DNA of 64,000 bases from Iodidimonas sp. SYSU 1G8 (GCF_039655775.1 NZ_JBBYXJ010000002.1:1116001-1180000), one strand, 5' to 3'. Shown: positions 1 through 14,400, numbered from the stretch's first letter. Numbers and translations are program-made. Notes: generated from the sequence alone by a model not told the origin.

Positions 1-34
1 CCGCGTAAGCCAGTGGATCCGTGAAAACTTCTAG
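1..34 (+). CDS. ftsA: FtsA cell-division protein, C-terminal end only (partial)
   Basis: The first bases read in frame as ...[10 protein letters not shown] followed by TAG at 32-34. A W-(I/L)-x-E-N-F/EF ending is typical of the membrane-targeting amphipathic tail of FtsA, the actin-like protein that tethers FtsZ to the membrane, and ftsA normally lies directly before ftsZ. Only about ten codons are inside the window, so the call rests on this tail plus position. The gap to the ftsZ start is 28 nt. Confidence 0.75.
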   Translation, partial: RVSQWIRENF

Positions 35-62
35 CCTGGCCCCCAGCCAAAAGGAGACCGAA

Positions 63-1652
63 ATGCCCATTTCTCTGAGTATGCCAGCGATCACCGAGCT
101 TAAGCCGAAGATCCTGGTTGTCGGCGTCGGCGGCGCCGGCGGCAATGCCGTCAACAACATGATCCGTTCCAAGCTGGAAGGCGTCGAGTTCATCGTCGCC
201 AACACCGACGCGCAGGCGCTGGCCAACTCGCTCTGCGAGCGCCGCATTCAGCTCGGCGTCCAGATCACCCAGGGCCTCGGCGCGGGCGCCCGTCCCGATA
301 TCGGGGCGGCTTCGGCGCAGGAAGCCATCGACCATATCCGCGAGCCACTCGCCGGCGCGCACATGGCGTTCATCACCGCCGGCATGGGCGGCGGCACCGG
401 CACCGGAGCGGCGCCCGTCATCGCCAAGATGGCGCGTGACCAGGGCATCCTGACGGTCGGCGTCGTGACCAAGCCCTTCCAGTTCGAAGGCGCGCGGCGC
501 ATGACCATCGCCGAGGAAGGCGTCGAGGAACTGCAGAAGTACGTCGATACCCTCATCATCATTCCGAACCAGAACCTGTTCCGGCTCGCCAACGAGAAGA
601 CCACCTTCGCCGATGCCTTCAACATGGCGGACAACGTGCTTCACTCCGGCGTGCGTGGCATCACCGACCTGATGGTCATGCCCGGTCTCATCAACCTCGA
701 CTTCGCCGACGTGCGGACCGTGATGATGGAAATGGGCAAGGCGATGATGGGCACCGGCGAGGCCGAGGGCGACAGCCGCGCCATCGAGGCCGCGGAAGCC
801 GCTATCTCCAACCCGCTGCTGGACGAAGTGTCCATGAAGGGTGCCCATGGCGTGCTGATCAACATCACCGGCGGCCAGGACCTGACCCTGTTCGAGGTGG
901 ACGAAGCCGCCAATCGCATCCGCAGCGAAGTGGATCCGGACGCCAACATCATCGTCGGCTCGACCTTCAGCGAGCACATGAATGGCAAGATGCGCGTTTC
1001 CGTGTTCGCCACCGGTATCGAGGCCGAAGCGGCGCGCGTGTCCAACACGGTTATGTCGTTTCCCAGCATCCCGGCGGCCCAGCCGCGCACCCTTGGCGTC
1101 GCCACCGGCGGCTACAATGGCGGCGCCGCGACGGCCATGAACCTCCAGCAGCGCCCCATGCCCACGCCCGCCATGATGGCGCAGCCGACCGCGCAGATGG
1201 CCCAGCCGGAAATCGCCGAGGAGCCGCTGACCCTCGACATGGCCGACATGGTCGAAGAGGAAGCCGCCGCCGCGCCGGCGATCACGCCGCGCCCGTCGGA
1301 CATCGTCGCGCCGACCCGCGACGCCGACTCCTTCTTCGCGCCGCCCAAGCCGATGGAGGCCGATCGTGCCACCGAGCAGGAAAGCCGCTACGTCCGTCCC
1401 GATCCGTTCGCGGAAGCGGCGATGGCCAATGGCAATCCTCCGGCGAAGCGTCCCAGCCTGTTCGAGAAGCTGACCGGTCGCGGCCCGAAGGCCGAGCCGG
1501 CTCCCGATCACGGCCGAGGCCCGCGCATGACCGCACGGGACGAGGCGCCGATGACCCTGCGCAACCCCGGCCAGCGTGCCGAAAGCGCCGGTTCCTCGGG
1601 CAGCGAGGACCAGATCGACATCCCGGCGTTCCTGCGCCGGCAGGCGAACTAA
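63..1652 (+). CDS. ftsZ: Cell division protein FtsZ (tubulin-like GTPase)
   Basis: Forms the cytoplasmic Z-ring that organises septum synthesis. The protein is 529 aa from the ATG at 63. This start has AAGGAG at 51-56, whereas the in-frame GTG at 21 lies inside the ftsA tail. Visible motifs are the N-terminal nucleotide-binding GGAGGN (residues 23-28) and the tubulin signature GGGTGTG (109-115). After the GTPase core comes a long, low-complexity Ala/Pro/Met-rich linker typical of alphaproteobacteria. The conserved C-terminal peptide [11 protein letters not shown], which binds FtsA and other partners, ends the protein. The gene follows ftsA by 28 nt. lpxC, normally next, is absent; bamD follows after 172 nt with no clear terminator. 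Confidence 0.98.
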   Translation: MPISLSMPAITELKPKILVVGVGGAGGNAVNNMIRSKLEGVEFIVANTDAQALANSLCERRIQLGVQITQGLGAGARPDIGAASAQEAIDHIREPLAGAHMAFITAGMGGGTGTGAAPVIAKMARDQGILTVGVVTKPFQFEGARRMTIAEEGVEELQKYVDTLIIIPNQNLFRLANEKTTFADAFNMADNVLHSGVRGITDLMVMPGLINLDFADVRTVMMEMGKAMMGTGEAEGDSRAIEAAEAAISNPLLDEVSMKGAHGVLINITGGQDLTLFEVDEAANRIRSEVDPDANIIVGSTFSEHMNGKMRVSVFATGIEAEAARVSNTVMSFPSIPAAQPRTLGVATGGYNGGAATAMNLQQRPMPTPAMMAQPTAQMAQPEIAEEPLTLDMADMVEEEAAAAPAITPRPSDIVAPTRDADSFFAPPKPMEADRATEQESRYVRPDPFAEAAMANGNPPAKRPSLFEKLTGRGPKAEPAPDHGRGPRMTARDEAPMTLRNPGQRAESAGSSGSEDQIDIPAFLRRQAN

Positions 1653-1824
1653 AACGCCCTTCCGGCAAACAGGGACGTGCGGACATCGGATGGCTTGCTT
1701 ATCTACTCCTAGGCTTCTTAGAATGCGCGACCTCGCGGATTTTGACGGGGCCGGGTGTTCGTGCTAAGCAGCCACCGGCGTCGGTAAGCCCATGACGTCC
1801 TTGTGAGCCTGGAAAGGTGCCTGT

Positions 1825-2709
1825 GTGACCGTTGATCGCGTTCGTCCCGGAACCCTGAAGCCCCTGTCGGTCTCCCGGGGGCTGAAGTCCGCCAGGCTGA
1901 AGATTGCTGTGGCCGCCGTAGTGCTTGCGGCGGCCATGAGCGCCTGTGGGGGCGACAAGATCGAGTACGCCGACGCGGATGTCGGCACTCTCTATAACAA
2001 GGCCCACGAATTCATGGCCGGCGGTCAGTACCGCTTCGCCGCCGTGATGTTCGACGAGGTCGAGCGCCAGCATCCCTATTCGGTCTGGGCGCGGCGCGCG
2101 ACGCTGATGTCGGCCTACAACCACTACCTGTCCAATGATTACGATTCGTCGATCCTGGCGGCCCAGCGCTTCCTCGCGCTGCATCCGGGCAACCGCGACG
2201 CGCCGTATGCCTACTACCTGATCGCGATCTCCTATTACGAGCAGATCTCGGATGTGGGCCGCGACCAGAAGGCGACGCAGCAGGCCCTCGACGCGCTGAA
2301 CGAAGTGATCCGCCGTTTCCCCGGCACCGACTATGCCGAGGACGCCCGTCTGAAGGTCGAGCTGACCCGTGACCATCTGGCCGGCAAGGAAATGACCATC
2401 GGTCGCTTCTATATGGGCCAGAAGGAATACATCGCCGGCATCAGCCGCTTCCGCAAGGTCATCAAGGATTTCCAGACGACCAGCCAGACGCCCGAGGCGC
2501 TGCATCGCCTGGTGGAGTGTTATCTGGCCATCGGCCTCAATCTCGAAGCCCAGAAGGCCGCCGCCGTGCTCGGCTATAACTTCCCCGACACCAACTGGTT
2601 CAAGTACAGTTACGCGTTGCTGGAGGGCAAGGGCCTGGAGCCCTTGGATCTGCCCGAGGGACAGGGGCCGGATGGCGAGGCGAAAAACTTCTTCGATTGG
2701 CTCTTCTGA
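1825..2709 (+). CDS. bamD: Outer membrane assembly lipoprotein BamD (ComL)
   Basis: Lipoprotein subunit of the BAM complex that inserts beta-barrel proteins in the outer membrane. 294 aa from GTG 1825, with GGAAAGG at 1811-1817 as ribosome site; no better ATG precedes the signal sequence. A long N-terminal extension leads to a hydrophobic stretch and a lipobox (M-S-A-C, Cys about residue 41). TPR-like repeats follow, including the family-typical segment with ERQHPYSVWARRA, then AYYLIAISYYEQI and later repeats. It lies between ftsZ and recN, the usual alphaproteobacterial place, 39 nt before recN and probably co-transcribed with it. Confidence 0.95.
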   Translation: MTVDRVRPGTLKPLSVSRGLKSARLKIAVAAVVLAAAMSACGGDKIEYADADVGTLYNKAHEFMAGGQYRFAAVMFDEVERQHPYSVWARRATLMSAYNHYLSNDYDSSILAAQRFLALHPGNRDAPYAYYLIAISYYEQISDVGRDQKATQQALDALNEVIRRFPGTDYAEDARLKVELTRDHLAGKEMTIGRFYMGQKEYIAGISRFRKVIKDFQTTSQTPEALHRLVECYLAIGLNLEAQKAAAVLGYNFPDTNWFKYSYALLEGKGLEPLDLPEGQGPDGEAKNFFDWLF

Positions 2710-2748
2710 TTCGGGCCGGCTGAGGCCGGACCGGCTCCCGGGGGCCGC

Positions 2749-6503
<3,755 letters not shown>

Positions 6504-6523
6504 GGCCACTGATCTTCGTGTCG

Positions 6524-7168
6524 ATGGAGGGTATGACGACGTCGCCGAGGTGCCTGATATTCGACCTGGACGGAACGCTGGTCGATAGCGAACCTGCGTG
6601 CAATCAGGCGTTTCTGGATCTTATTCCGGACCTGGATCTCCAACTCGAAGAGCTTGTACGGCGCTACCGTGGGAGGAAACTCGCCACGATCATCGACGAC
6701 ATCGAAACTCATCTTGGCTCAACGCTTCCGCCGGACTTCATCGCAGCCTATCGGGCAAGGGTCGCGGTGCTTTTCGAAGACCAGCTTCTTCCCATGCCGA
6801 ACGCCGCCGAAACTCTCGCCGCCCTGACCTGTCCCATCTGCGTGGCCTCCAGCGCGCCGGTTTCAAAGATCACGCATGCGCTGCGGCTCACGGGTTTGGA
6901 GCCGTATTTCGCCGGACAGATGTACAGTTCGTACGAGGTTGGCCACTGGAAGCCTCATCCTGGCCTGTTCCTGCACGTCGCCGAGGCCATGGGCTTCCAG
7001 CCGGCTGACTGCGCGGTCGTCGATGACAGCGAAGTAGGCATCCAGGCAGCCGTCGCCGCCGGCATGGCCGCCTACCAGTTCATCCCTGACGGTGGACCGC
7101 TGGAACCGGGGGCGACGCCGATCTCGGACCTGAAGGATCTGCTGCGACTGTTTCCAGCAGCTGGCTAG
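6524..7168 (+). CDS. HAD-superfamily hydrolase (beta-phosphoglucomutase/phosphatase-like)
   Basis: Cytoplasmic hydrolase, probably a sugar-phosphate phosphatase. The nucleophile motif is DLDGTLVDSEP near the N-terminus, motif II is the Ser in VASSAP, motif III Lys is in HWKPHP, and motif IV is VVDDSEVGIQAA. About 214 aa from ATG 6524; ATG 6533 is also possible, and neither has an ideal ribosome site. A longer frame starting inside ligA is unlikely to be used. The exact substrate cannot be read from sequence. Its 3' end overlaps the convergent GNAT gene by 4 nt. Third positions look somewhat less GC-biased than in ligA, hinting that this small group was acquired separately. Confidence 0.88.
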   Translation: MEGMTTSPRCLIFDLDGTLVDSEPACNQAFLDLIPDLDLQLEELVRRYRGRKLATIIDDIETHLGSTLPPDFIAAYRARVAVLFEDQLLPMPNAAETLAALTCPICVASSAPVSKITHALRLTGLEPYFAGQMYSSYEVGHWKPHPGLFLHVAEAMGFQPADCAVVDDSEVGIQAAVAAGMAAYQFIPDGGPLEPGATPISDLKDLLRLFPAAG

Positions 7169-7623
7169 AGATTGAGCTTGTAGCCGACATGCGAGGGCTC
7201 GAAGCCAAGCCGCTCATAGAAACGGTGAGCATCGGTGCGTGACCTGTCCGTCGTAAGCTGCACCAGCCCGCAGCCTTCGTCGCGGCAACGGGAAATCGCC
7301 CATTCGACCATGGCCTGCCCGACGCCCGCGCTTCGCCGATGCCGCGCGATCCTCACTGCTTCGATCTGGCCCCGCTTCAGTCCGCCACGCGCAAGTCCCG
7401 AAATGAAGGTCAGTTGAAGCATGCCAATGAGCGCCCCGTCTTCCTCGACAACCAGGAGATACTGGTTGGGATCACTATCAATCTCGTGAAAGGCATCCCT
7501 GAAGGGCCTCTGGTCTTCCGCCTCTCGCAGTTCTCGTCTAGAGCCCAACTCATCATCCGCGAGCAGGCGGACAAGCTCAGGAAGATCTGCCTCGACGGCG
7601 CGGCGGTAGTGTCTATTGGCCAT
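7165..7623 (-). CDS. GNAT family N-acetyltransferase
   Basis: 152 aa with the GNAT fold. A central acetyl-CoA-binding segment reads VRIARHRRSAGVGQAMVEWA (R-x-x-G-x-G/A type), followed by an LTTDRSRTDAHRFYERLGF end typical of the family. The substrate is unknown. It converges on the HAD gene with a 4-nt overlap. A second, unrelated GNAT gene lies 60 nt upstream on the same strand, so the two may be co-transcribed. Confidence 0.88.
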   Translation of the reverse strand: MANRHYRRAVEADLPELVRLLADDELGSRRELREAEDQRPFRDAFHEIDSDPNQYLLVVEEDGALIGMLQLTFISGLARGGLKRGQIEAVRIARHRRSAGVGQAMVEWAISRCRDEGCGLVQLTTDRSRTDAHRFYERLGFEPSHVGYKLNL

Positions 7624-7665
7624 GATCTATCGTGTCGACGTCATGAACATGGCAAACTCAGTCCG

Positions 7666-8085
7666 CTACAGAGGTTTGCGCAGGAAGAACCGCTTATGGC
7701 CGATGGGGTGGTCGTCCAGCGTGCCGAACAGTTCGAAGCCCAGCTTCTCGTAGAATCCTCGGGCTTGGAACTCGTAGGTGTCGAGCCACAAACCGACGCA
7801 GTCATTCGCGCGGGCGATCCGTTCCGCCTCGTGCATGAGAGCGGTTCCATGGTTCTGCCCGCGATGCGTCTCGGGCACGGCGAGAAGTTCGATGAACAGC
7901 CAGTCATAGGCGCAGCGGCCCCAAAGACCGCCGACCCGTTCGCCCTGCTCGTCGGTCAGCAAGATGGCGACGGGCCGGATGCGCGGGTCGCCCGCCCGGC
8001 TGATGTTGTAAGCGCGTAGCGGCGCGATAACCGCCTCGCGATCGGCCTCGGACGGATTTTCAGGGATGGTGATGCGCAGGGTCAT
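7666..8085 (-). CDS. GNAT family N-acetyltransferase
   Basis: About 139 aa from ATG 8085; an upstream in-frame TTG at 8103 is the alternative. The acetyl-CoA loop is LAVPETHRGQNHGTALMHEAE, followed by WLDTYEFQARGFYEKLGFELFG, a standard GNAT C-terminal half. The GTLDDHPIGHKRFFLRK ending is typical of a subgroup of small GNAT proteins of unknown substrate. It sits with another GNAT and a HAD hydrolase in an insert between ligA and prmA. Confidence 0.85.
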   Translation of the reverse strand: MTLRITIPENPSEADREAVIAPLRAYNISRAGDPRIRPVAILLTDEQGERVGGLWGRCAYDWLFIELLAVPETHRGQNHGTALMHEAERIARANDCVGLWLDTYEFQARGFYEKLGFELFGTLDDHPIGHKRFFLRKPL

Positions 8086-8178
8086 CCAGCGAGGATATCG
8101 CAAAGGCGCCGCTGTTCAACGGTAGCTGTCAGAACAATGGCGCCCGTGGCGAGAAGCCCCGAAAAGCTTCTGACTGTC

Positions 8179-9060
8179 CTACCTCTTCCCCAGCACCAAC
8201 GTCACCCATTGCCCTACCAGATAGCGCTTCAGCAGGCGCATGCCGCGATGGCGGTAGGCGGCGAACACGCCGGCTTCCTGCTGCTTGAGGAAACCGGACA
8301 GGACCAGCACGCCGCCCGGCTCCAGCGCGCGGGTCAGGTCGCCGGCCAGCTGGATCAGCGGCTTGGCGAGGATGTTGGCGGTGATCAGGTCGTACGGGCC
8401 GCGTTCGCGGATGACCGGATGGTGCAGGCCGACGGCCGTCACCACGTCCATGCGGCCGCCCACGCCATTGTCGCGGGCATTGGCGATAGCGACGGTCACG
8501 GCTTCGGGATCGATGTCGCTGGCCAGCACCTTGACCGGCCAGGCCTTGGCGATGGCCATGGCGAGGATGCCGCTGCCCGATCCCACGTCCAGCGGATTAC
8601 GGGCGGTGCCGGTACGCGCCAGCATGTCGATGGCGCGCAGGCAGCCCGCCGTCGTCTCGTGCTGGCCGGTGCCGAAAGCCATGCCCGCGTCGATCAGGAT
8701 CGACCAGCGGTCCAGCGCCGGCTTGGGGTGATGGCTGCCATACACATAGAACCGCCCGGCGCTGACCGGCTGATGGTGTTTCAGGGATTCGGCGACCCAG
8801 TCGACCGGCGCCAGCTCCGTCACCTCCAGCGCGGCCGGGTCCATGCCCAGGCGCACGAGCGTGTCGTTGACGCGCGCGGCCAGCGCTGCCTCGTCCACCG
8901 GCTCGTCCAGCACCACGTCGATGCCCCACAACTGATCGTCGACGATCTCGAAGCTCATCACCACGGGCGGCTCATCGGCGCCGCCGAGCGTGCTGAACAG
9001 CGCCTCCAGCGCGGCCACCGCCTTGCGCGGGGCTTCCACATGGACCTGCCAGGCGGTCAT
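8179..9060 (-). CDS. prmA: Ribosomal protein L11 methyltransferase PrmA
   Basis: SAM-dependent methyltransferase that modifies ribosomal protein L11. 293 aa. The SAM motif DVGSGSGILAMA is at about residues 158-169, preceded by the family-typical AFGTGQHETT. The catalytic-region motif TANILAKPLIQL follows. The N-terminal 100 residues are the variable L11-recognition domain. Its ATG overlaps the uvrD stop by 4 nt (ATGA), so it is translated as part of a uvrD-prmA operon on the minus strand. Confidence 0.95.
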   Translation of the reverse strand: MTAWQVHVEAPRKAVAALEALFSTLGGADEPPVVMSFEIVDDQLWGIDVVLDEPVDEAALAARVNDTLVRLGMDPAALEVTELAPVDWVAESLKHHQPVSAGRFYVYGSHHPKPALDRWSILIDAGMAFGTGQHETTAGCLRAIDMLARTGTARNPLDVGSGSGILAMAIAKAWPVKVLASDIDPEAVTVAIANARDNGVGGRMDVVTAVGLHHPVIRERGPYDLITANILAKPLIQLAGDLTRALEPGGVLVLSGFLKQQEAGVFAAYRHRGMRLLKRYLVGQWVTLVLGKR

Positions 9061-11372
9061 GCCGGCTCCACGAAGGAGTCGAGGACGCGCTTGATCCCGG
9101 CTTTCTCGAATTCGATTTCCAGCTTGTTGCCCTCCACGTCGACGACGCTGCCATAACCGAATTTCTGGTGAAACACACGCTCGCCGATGGCGAAGTGGGA
9201 CGGCGCGGTCTGGCTGACGACGATCTTGTCGGCCTTGGCGATGATGGTGCGCGAGGCGTATTGCGACGCGGCGCGCCGCTCACCCAGCGACCGGTAGTCG
9301 CCGCTGGCGAAACTGCCGCCGGGCACGCCGCCGCCATAGGCGTTGTAGTTCTGGTAATCGAACCGATTGCCCTGATAGAGGCCGGGAGCGGCCTCGCGGT
9401 CCACGTGCTCTTCGGGCAGTTCCTCGATGAAGCGGGACGGCATGGACGATTGCCACTGGTTGTAGACGCGCCGGTTGGCCGCGGCGGTGATGAAGGCGCG
9501 CTCGCGGGCGCGGGTGATGCCCACATAGGCGAGGCGGCGTTCCTCCTCCAGCCCGGCATTGCCGCTCTCGTCCAGCGCGCGCTGGTTCGGGAACACGCCT
9601 TCCTCCCAGCCGGGCAGGAACACGGCGCGGAACTCCAGACCCTTGGCGCTGTGCAGGGTCATGACGTTGACCTTGTCGTCGTCGGCCATCTCGTCGACAT
9701 TGGTCGCGAGCGCCACGTGCTCCAAGTATCCGCCCAGATTTTCGAACGGTTCCATGGCGCGGATCAGCTCGCGCAGATTGTCCAGCTTGCCGGGCGCCTC
9801 GATGGAACGGTCCATCTGCCACATTTCCGTATAGCCGGATTCGTCCAGGATCATCTCGGCCAGCTCGGTGTGGGGAATGCTGTCCAGCAGCTTGCGCCAG
9901 CGCCCGAAATTCTCCACCACCTGCCGCAGCGAGGCGCGCGCCTTGGGACGCTGATCCTCGCTTTCCGACAGCATGCCGGCGGCGACGATCATCGGCACCG
10001 CCTGCTGGCGCTGCACGTCGCGCATGGCCTTGATGGCCACGTCACCCAGGCCGCGCTTGGGAACGTTGACGATGCGCTCGAACGCCAAGTCGTCGTCGGG
10101 CTGCTGCACCACGCGCAGATAGGCGAGGGCATCGCGGATTTCGGCCCGCTCGTAGAATTTCAGGCCGCCGAGCACGCGGTAGGGAATGCCCACCGTCATG
10201 AAGCGTTCCTCGAACTCGCGGGTCTGGAACCCGGCGCGCACCAGCACGGCCATGTGGTTGTAATGCATGCCGTTGCGGTGCAGATCCTCGGCGGTGTCGC
10301 CGACGACGCGCGCCTCTTCCTCGCCGTCCCAGACGCCGATCACGCGAATCTTGTCGCCCCTGTCGGTCTCGGTCCACAGCGTCTTGCCCAGACGGCCCGC
10401 ATTGGCGGCGATCAGGCCCGAGGCGGCACCGAGAATGTGCGGCGTCGACCGGTAATTCTGTTCCAGCCGGATGATTTTCGCGCCGGGGAAGTCCTTCTCG
10501 AAGCGCAGGATGTTCCCCACTTCCGCGCCGCGCCAGCCATAGATGCTCTGGTCGTCGTCGCCGACGCAGCAGATGTTGTGGTGCTTCTGCGCCAGCAGCC
10601 GCAGCCAAAGATACTGCGACACGTTGGTATCCTGGTACTCATCCACCAGCAGGTACTTGAAGCGGCGGTGATACTCGCCCAGCACGTCGGGATGCTGGGT
10701 GAAAATGGTGATGTTGTGCAGCAGCAGGTCGCCGAAATCGCAGGCGTTCAGCGTCTTCAGCCGTTCCTGATAGGCGCGGTACAATAGGCCGCCCTTGCCG
10801 TCGAAGGAATAGATGTCCTCGTTCGGCATGCGGTCGGGCGTCAGGCCCTTGTTCTTCCAGCCGTCGATCAACCCCGCGAAGACGCGGGCGGGCCAGCGTT
10901 TGTCGTCGATGTTCTCGGCCTGCAGCAACTGCTTGATGAGGCGGATCTGGTCGTCGGTGTCGAGGATGGTGAAGTTGCTGCGCAGGCCGACCAGCTCGGC
11001 GTGGCGGCGCAGGATGCGGGCCGCCACCGAATGGAAGGTGCCCAGCCAGGGCATGCCCTCGACCGCCTGGCCGATCAGCTCGGCGACCCGGTGCTGCATC
11101 TCGCGGGCGGCCTTGTTGGTGAAGGTCACCGACAGGATCTGGCCGGGCCACGCCCGGCCGGTGGTGATGATATGGGCGAGCCGCGCGGTCAGCGCCTTGG
11201 TCTTGCCCGTGCCGGCGCCGGCGAGGACAAGGACAGGGCCGTCCAAGGTGGTGACGGCCAGCCGCTGCGGTTCGTTGAGTCCGCGCAGATAGGGTGGCTC
11301 GGCGCCGAAACCGGGCTGGTTCAGGGGGCTCGGATCGGCCGGGAAATCGTCGAGGTCGAAAGGATCTGACAT
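9057..11372 (-). CDS. uvrD: UvrD/PcrA-type superfamily I DNA helicase
   Basis: ATP-dependent 3'-5' helicase in excision and mismatch repair. 771 aa. Walker A GAGTGKT is at 52-58, the DExx box is LLVDEYQDTN, motif III is DDDQSIYGWRGA, motif IV LEQNYRS, motif V TLHSAKGLEF and motif VI VGITRARERA. The C-terminus after about residue 650 carries a Tudor-like end (FHQKFGYGSVV) typical of PcrA/UvrD. Start is ATG 11372. A possible near-leaderless promoter lies just upstream (GGTCAG/GTTATA on the plus strand, 11404-11409 and 11382-11387). It overlaps prmA by 4 nt. Confidence 0.97.
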   Translation of the reverse strand: MSDPFDLDDFPADPSPLNQPGFGAEPPYLRGLNEPQRLAVTTLDGPVLVLAGAGTGKTKALTARLAHIITTGRAWPGQILSVTFTNKAAREMQHRVAELIGQAVEGMPWLGTFHSVAARILRRHAELVGLRSNFTILDTDDQIRLIKQLLQAENIDDKRWPARVFAGLIDGWKNKGLTPDRMPNEDIYSFDGKGGLLYRAYQERLKTLNACDFGDLLLHNITIFTQHPDVLGEYHRRFKYLLVDEYQDTNVSQYLWLRLLAQKHHNICCVGDDDQSIYGWRGAEVGNILRFEKDFPGAKIIRLEQNYRSTPHILGAASGLIAANAGRLGKTLWTETDRGDKIRVIGVWDGEEEARVVGDTAEDLHRNGMHYNHMAVLVRAGFQTREFEERFMTVGIPYRVLGGLKFYERAEIRDALAYLRVVQQPDDDLAFERIVNVPKRGLGDVAIKAMRDVQRQQAVPMIVAAGMLSESEDQRPKARASLRQVVENFGRWRKLLDSIPHTELAEMILDESGYTEMWQMDRSIEAPGKLDNLRELIRAMEPFENLGGYLEHVALATNVDEMADDDKVNVMTLHSAKGLEFRAVFLPGWEEGVFPNQRALDESGNAGLEEERRLAYVGITRARERAFITAAANRRVYNQWQSSMPSRFIEELPEEHVDREAAPGLYQGNRFDYQNYNAYGGGVPGGSFASGDYRSLGERRAASQYASRTIIAKADKIVVSQTAPSHFAIGERVFHQKFGYGSVVDVEGNKLEIEFEKAGIKRVLDSFVEPA

Positions 11373-11381
11373 GGTCGTCGC

Positions 11382-11409
11382 GTTATAGCACGGAGGATTT
11401 GGCGGTCAG
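11382..11409 (-). promoter_or_regulatory. Candidate uvrD-prmA sigma70 promoter
   Basis: On the minus strand CTGACC (11404-11409), a 16-nt spacer and TATAAC (11382-11387) resemble a housekeeping promoter. Transcription would begin only a few bases before the uvrD ATG at 11372. The match is partial, so this is tentative. Confidence 0.35.
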
Positions 11410-11497
11410 CAGTTTTCCCTGTGGCATGGGGCGCGGACGGTTAAGGTCTATATATAAACCGATAGACGCTCGTGCGAGGGCGGGAACGGAGCTGTCG

Positions 11498-14400
11498 TTG
11501 AAGAGGGCATGGATCTGGGGTTCGGGCGCGGCCGCCGCGATCATCGTGGCCGGCTTTGCCGTGCCGCGCATGATGGACTGGAGCGATTACAGGAGCGTCA
11601 TCGAGGGACAGATCGAGGCGGCGACCGGCCGCGAGGCGCGGATCGGGGGGACGGTTCATTTCGCGCTGCTTCCCTACCCGTTCTTTACCGTCCGCGACGT
11701 GCGCGTCGCCAATCCCGAAGGGGCCACTGAGGCCGACTTCATCACCGCCGAGTCCGTGGATATCGACGTGGCCCTGCTGCCGCTACTGTCAGGCAAGATG
11801 TGGCCCACCGATGTTACTCTGCACCGGCCCAGGATTGCGCTGGAGGTGCTGACCGACGGCGGCAAGAGTTGGGTGTTCTCAAAGGCCGACAGGGCGCGCA
11901 AGCGCGACCGGGCCGGCCGACGGCCGCTGTCGGTGCGTGACTTTCGTGCCCGCGACGCCACCATCGTCTACCGTCCGCGCCGCGGCGAACCGCTGGTGCT
12001 GGCGGGGGTGAATATGGCCCTTTCGGCGCCGTCGTCCTCCGGCCCATTCGAGATCAAGGGCAACATGCGTCGCGGCGGCGAGCGCCTCGAATTCAAACTT
12101 GCGACGGGAACGCTGGGCAACGCACCGGCGCCGTTCGATCTGCGACTGAATGCCCCGGGAAAGACTGTCCTCAAATACCGGGGAAAGGCCTCGCTCGGCC
12201 TCGCCGAGCCCGCCATCGACGGAACGCTGGATCTGGTGTCCCGGGATGCGAATGCCCTGCTGGTGTTCCTCGGCGGCCGCGAGAGGCCCGGTCTCGGCGG
12301 TGTCAGGCTCGGCGTTAAGGGGACCGTCACCGGGGGGGGCGATGCCTTTACGGCGCGCGGTCTCCAGATCGCTCTCGGCGACACGTCAGCCACGGGAGAG
12401 GCCGAGCTGCGCCTCGGCGATGACGCGCATCTGGACCTGCGGCTCGACGCCCAGACCATCGACCTCGATGCCGTGCTCGCGGCCGATACCGACGAGGCGG
12501 AATCGGAAAAAACGGCCGCCCTGTTGCCGGGAACCGCGAGCGCGCGGCTTCGCCTCAACGCCGATACGGTGCTCTATCGTCAGCAGGCGCTGCGCAATAT
12601 CGTGCTGGACGCCCGAGTTGGGAACGGACAGCTGCAGGTTCCCGCCCTCTCGGCGGAGCTTCCGGGCCGCACCTCGCTGACATTCAAGGGCGGTGAAGAT
12701 GCGGGCGAGAGCCTGAGCGGCACTTTGCGGCTGGTGGCGGGCGACCCGCGCGCTTTCCTCGCCTGGGCAGGCCTCGACCTGACCGACGCGCCGGACGACA
12801 GGCTGAAGACGCTGACCGCATCTGCGGATGTCTCCGGTGACACCGGCCTGATCAAGCTGGACAATCTGCTGATCAAGCTCGACGGCACCACGATCGACGG
12901 CTGGATCGACCATGGCTTGAAAACGCCTGTCTTCGTGACGGCCGACTTGCAGGCTGACCGTCTCGATCTGGACGCCTACGCGTCGCGCAAGGACCGGGAA
13001 CAACCATTCGATTGGAGCCGTTTCGCCTTCCTCGCGGACTGGGATGCCGATATCCGCGTGGGCGTAACCCGGCTCGGCGTCGCGGACGCCGCGCTCAATG
13101 GGGCCGTCGCCGAAATCGCCCTCAAGGACGGCGTGATGACGGTGCGCCGCGCGGGCGCCCAGGGCGCCGACGGCGGCTCGCTGGCGCTCGAGGGTACCGT
13201 CACCGAGTTTGGCCGGCCGCCGCGCTGGAAGCTGATCGGCACTCTGACGGCCGAGCGCCTCGGTGATATCGTCAGCCTCGGCCATGGCAACGATGCGCGC
13301 CACGGATTGATGGACAGCCCCGTGGCGCTGGCGTTGACGTCTGAAGGCAATGCCGAGACGGCGACCTTTTCGGCGACCGGTACGGCAGGTGGGACGGACG
13401 TCTCCCTTTCCGGCGAGCGCAAGACCTGGAACAAGGAGACTGCCGAGCTGGTAACGCGGCTCGAGTTGAAGAACGGTAGCTGGGCGGCGTTCGCACGGCA
13501 GGCCGGTCTGGCGTGGCTCGCGCCCCTTGATGGTCATGATGGTCCGTTCTCGATGAAGGGCACGCTCACCGCCACGGGTGACGTCTACAAGGCCGATCTG
13601 GTCGCCGAACTGGCCGGCGGGCGGCTGTTGCTGGCAGGGCCATTCTCGCTGGCCGAGAATGCTGGATCGTATGAGCTGACGATGACGGCACAGGCCAATG
13701 ACGCGGCGCGCTTCCTGCGCGCGGTCGGGGTCGCGTTCCGGCCGGATCCAGGGGGCGCGGCCGGCGGCTTCATGGCCAAGGGAGCGCTCAAGCGTGACGG
13801 CAAGACATTGACGGTGGCTGACCTGCACCTGGAAACAGGCGCCGCCAGTGTCAACGGACGCCTCAGCTGGGACGAAAGCGGTGCGCGCCCCCGCGTCGAG
13901 GCCAGCATCGAGGCCGGATCCATCGACATCGATCAGTTCCTGCCGCCGCGTGACGCTGGGCCCGATCTGGTGCGTGAACCGGGCGGTGCGCGCTGGTCGG
14001 ACGAGCCGTTCGCCTTCGAGGGTCTGCGCGGCGTGGATGGGCGGATATCGGTCAAGGCCGAGCGCATCGCCTATCGCCGCTATGCTTTCGACAAGCCGGC
14101 ACTGGACGCGGTGCTGGACCAGGGTGTCCTGCGGGTCGGGAAATTCGATGCCGGCCTGTTCTCAGGCAGACTAAGCGCTAGCGGCTCTCTCGACCTGCGC
14201 GCGGCGCCGGCCGTGAACCTCGATCTCGCAATTGAGGATGCCTCGGTCGGAGAGGCGCTGGCCGCTGCGGCGGACGTGGATTTCGCCACGGGCCGCTTTG
14301 CCATGAAAGGACGCTTCGCGGCACGCGGCGCCAGCGAGCGCGACATGATCGCCACTTTGAATGGCACCGCGACCCTTGAAGCCCAGCACGGTGTCGTGCG

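Noticed and set aside
9168-10787. 539-codon plus-strand frame over uvrD
   Set aside because: Shadow of the highly conserved helicase on the minus strand; composition (His/Ala/Gly/Val-rich) is typical of antisense frames.
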